A DNA stretch of 64,000 nucleotides from DASQZT01 sp035638575. Lineage in GTDB: Bacteria; Acidobacteriota; Terriglobia; Bryobacterales; Bryobacteraceae. The translations under genes and the position numbers were made by a program. The stretch covers positions 59,670 to 123,669 of the forward strand of contig DASQZT010000211.1 in NCBI GenBank assembly GCA_035638575.1. The letters run 5' to 3'. Below are positions 62,374-64,000 of the stretch, in pieces; the first letter of the stretch is position 1, and the number at the start of each line of letters is the position of its first letter. The notes beneath the pieces are model-generated. The model saw nothing but the letters and a program-made list of their open reading frames with translations, was not told the origin of the DNA and did no database searches.

Positions 62374-63312
62374 ATGCGAAAGCTCACGATGGCTACGCTC
62401 CTTGTTTGCGCGTTCATGGCCGGCGCACTTTCCCAGCCGAAAGGCAGCCCGTTCGTGGGGCGTTGGGATTTCAATCTGACCCAGGGCAACACCCTCCGCG
62501 CCGCCTGGCTCGGTATCACAGAAAAGGGCGGCGCGCTGGAGGTCTGGTACCAGCCGACCGGCGGCAACGTTTACCAGTTGAAGGACGTGAAGGTGGAAGG
62601 CTCCAAGCTGCTGCTGGTCATCTCCGCCGCCGACCCGGCCAGGAAACGGCCCGCGGCTACCTGGGAACTCGAGGTTTCGGGCGGCAAGCTGGCCGGCGTG
62701 CAGAAGCGCGGTAACACCTCCATGCCGCTCACCGGTCTCCTGGCCCCCGACCTGAAACGCGCCGAGCCAAAAGAGTGGGTCGCTCCGGAGCCGCTGCTGA
62801 ACGGCAGGAACCTGAATGGATGGGAACCCATCGGCAACCCCGCCGACAGCCACTGGACGATTCAGGACGGCCTGCTGGTCAACCAGGACCACGGTGCGAA
62901 CCTGAAGACCACCCGTACGTTCGACGACTTCAAGCTGCACTTCGAAGCGAACTGTCCGGACCGCGCCAACAGCGGCTTCTACCTGCGCGGACGGTACGAA
63001 GTGCAACTGGAGTACGAGCCCCTCTCGAGTAACCCGCCCGAGCGCCGCATAGGCTCCATCTACGGCCGCATCACGCCCAAGGAGATGCCGCGCACACCGG
63101 GTTCCTGGGAGACGTTCGACGTCACGTTGGTAGGCCGCACGGTCACGGTGGTGCGGAACGGCGTGACCACCATCGACCACCAGACGATCGAAGGCATCAC
63201 GGGCGGAGCGCTGGACGCCAACGAAGGCGAGCCCGGGCCTTTTTACATCCAGGGCGATCACACCGGCGGGCTGAAGTTCCGCAATATCACGGTTTCGGTG
63301 CCGAAGAAGTAA
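62374..63312 (+). CDS. DUF1080 (3-keto-disaccharide hydrolase-like) protein, exported
   Basis: The 312-residue protein has a signal peptide (LTMATLLVCAFMAGALS). An N-terminal beta domain (VGRWDFNLTQGNTLRAAWLG) precedes the DUF1080 domain: PLLNGRNLNGWEPIGNPADS, FKLHFEANCPDRANSGFYLR, GRYEVQLEYEP, and FRNITVSVPKK end. It is unlinked to the sugar operon and has a different N-terminus from the 49114 protein, so it probably acts on another glycoside. Confidence 0.9.
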   Translation: MRKLTMATLLVCAFMAGALSQPKGSPFVGRWDFNLTQGNTLRAAWLGITEKGGALEVWYQPTGGNVYQLKDVKVEGSKLLLVISAADPARKRPAATWELEVSGGKLAGVQKRGNTSMPLTGLLAPDLKRAEPKEWVAPEPLLNGRNLNGWEPIGNPADSHWTIQDGLLVNQDHGANLKTTRTFDDFKLHFEANCPDRANSGFYLRGRYEVQLEYEPLSSNPPERRIGSIYGRITPKEMPRTPGSWETFDVTLVGRTVTVVRNGVTTIDHQTIEGITGGALDANEGEPGPFYIQGDHTGGLKFRNITVSVPKK

Positions 63313-63426
63313 GCGGAAGGCCGCGGCCGTCCGGCCAGGCCGCGGGTGGGGTCTTTTCGCCGTCTCGGCCGCTTCCTATGTCGCCTTCTTTGCCACGGCC
63401 TTCTCCAGGCGGTTGCGCCACCTTGT

Positions 63427-64000
63427 CTACCCGAACTCTACTGTGCGGATCAGTTCGGCGCGGTCGATCGGTTTGGTCACGTACCCGTCCATTCCGGCGT
63501 CCAGGCACTTTTTGCGATCGCCCGCCATGGCGCACGCGGTCATCGCGATGATCGGCACATATACTCCCGAGACACCTTGCGCCTCCCGGATTCGATGCGC
63601 TGCTTCGAGCCCATCCATCTCGGGCATCTGCACGTCCATTAGAATGATGTCGAACGGACGAGCCGACGCCATGGCAACCGCTTCGCGTCCGTTGCCGGCG
63701 ACCGTGACCGAATGCCCGCGACGCTGAAGCAGGCGCATCACTACCTGCTGGTTAACGGGATTGTCCTCGGCCAGCAGGATAGCTATTTTACGCTCGGGCG
63801 GCCGCTCGATTTCTTTAGTGACGGCCTGCGCCAGATTCGTGATTCCCCGATCCGCTCCACAGGTCTGGAGCAGTGCTGTAAAATGAAACGCGCTGCCAAT
63901 CCCGCTTTCACTTTCCACCCAGATGCGCCCGCCCATCATCCGGACCAGGCGTGCGCAGATGGCCAAGCCAAGGCCGGTCCCTCCGTAGCGGCGGGAGGTC
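63427..64000 (-). CDS. Hybrid histidine kinase, C-terminal part (5' end beyond window)
   Basis: The frame enters at the right edge inside an ATPase domain (SRRYGGTGLGLAICARLVRM, the G2 box, then GGRIWVESESGIGSAFHF). A receiver domain follows: LLAEDNPVNQQVV acidic pair, phosphoacceptor Asp in IILMDVQMPEMDG, Thr in MTACAM, Lys in VTKPID. It ends at TAG 63427. The layout is that of hybrid sensor kinases that pass phosphate to their own receiver. The sensor part is outside the window. Confidence 0.94.
   Translation of the reverse strand, partial: TSRRYGGTGLGLAICARLVRMMGGRIWVESESGIGSAFHFTALLQTCGADRGITNLAQAVTKEIERPPERKIAILLAEDNPVNQQVVMRLLQRRGHSVTVAGNGREAVAMASARPFDIILMDVQMPEMDGLEAAHRIREAQGVSGVYVPIIAMTACAMAGDRKKCLDAGMDGYVTKPIDRAELIRTVEFG

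Overview
The window looks like chromosomal DNA of a high-GC soil acidobacterium of the Bryobacteraceae/Solibacter type. The evidence is a set of lineage-flavoured families: a TIGR03435 protein, an acidobacterial VWFA-like protein, an NHL-repeat protein ending in a Solibacter-type C-terminal domain, an ADOP-type FtsX permease behind a PadR repressor, Ser/Thr kinases fused to PEGA or beta-propeller domains, and DUF1080 proteins. Several promoters share an extended -10 of the form TGCTANNAT.

Layout. 1-10 kb: polysaccharide deacetylase (cut by the left edge), an AbrB antitoxin with a RelE toxin remnant, a B12-binding radical SAM enzyme, a PEGA-domain kinase, a PilZ protein, two tandem small-RNA genes, a GNAT remnant, a serine hydrolase, a LytTR regulator, a sugar epimerase and a DNA alkyltransferase. 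10.4-11 kb: a HicAB pair with frameshifted hicA and a decayed epimerase fragment. 11-20.7 kb: a same-strand isoprenoid/hopanoid operon, ispH-shc-hpnH-hpnA-hpnG-two zinc-type dehydrogenases-hpnC-hpnD. 20.7-24.6 kb: a kinase/beta-propeller protein and a TIGR03435 protein. 24.6-28.7 kb: a 3.5 kb island with GIY-YIG-like, SIR2-like and broken nuclease genes, flanked by 290 bp direct copies of the start of pepD. 28.4-34.7 kb: frameshifted pepD, recN, padR and an ADOP permease. 34.7-36.4 kb: a structured non-coding stretch, a VapBC pair and a short XRE regulator.

36.5-39.1 kb holds a 2.55 kb element that splits a tRNA-Leu(GAG) gene in its anticodon loop and carries a complete but diverged tRNA-Leu(GAG). 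The split gene lies just downstream of secG, the same neighbourhood as in E. coli (secG-leuU), so it is probably the native copy. 39.1-46.7 kb: secG, mqnA, the large NHL protein, two paralogous coiled-coil genes flanking a methyltransferase, and a VWFA-like protein. 46.9-55.3 kb: a sugar operon (TIM-barrel isomerase, Gfo/Idh/MocA oxidoreductase, DUF1080 hydrolase, LacI regulator, mutarotase-like protein, and a ribose-type ABC importer) that fits uptake and 3-keto-type cleavage of a glycoside. 55.3-64 kb: a MITE-like element, an exported hypothetical protein, two M16-like proteins that both lack the zinc motif, a GH5 glycosidase, small and decayed genes, a second DUF1080 protein and the end of a hybrid histidine kinase cut by the right edge.

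Broken genes are frequent (RelE, GNAT, HicA, pepD, island nuclease, ankyrin, primase-like). They mark the accessory segments, but single-base frameshifts could also be assembly errors.
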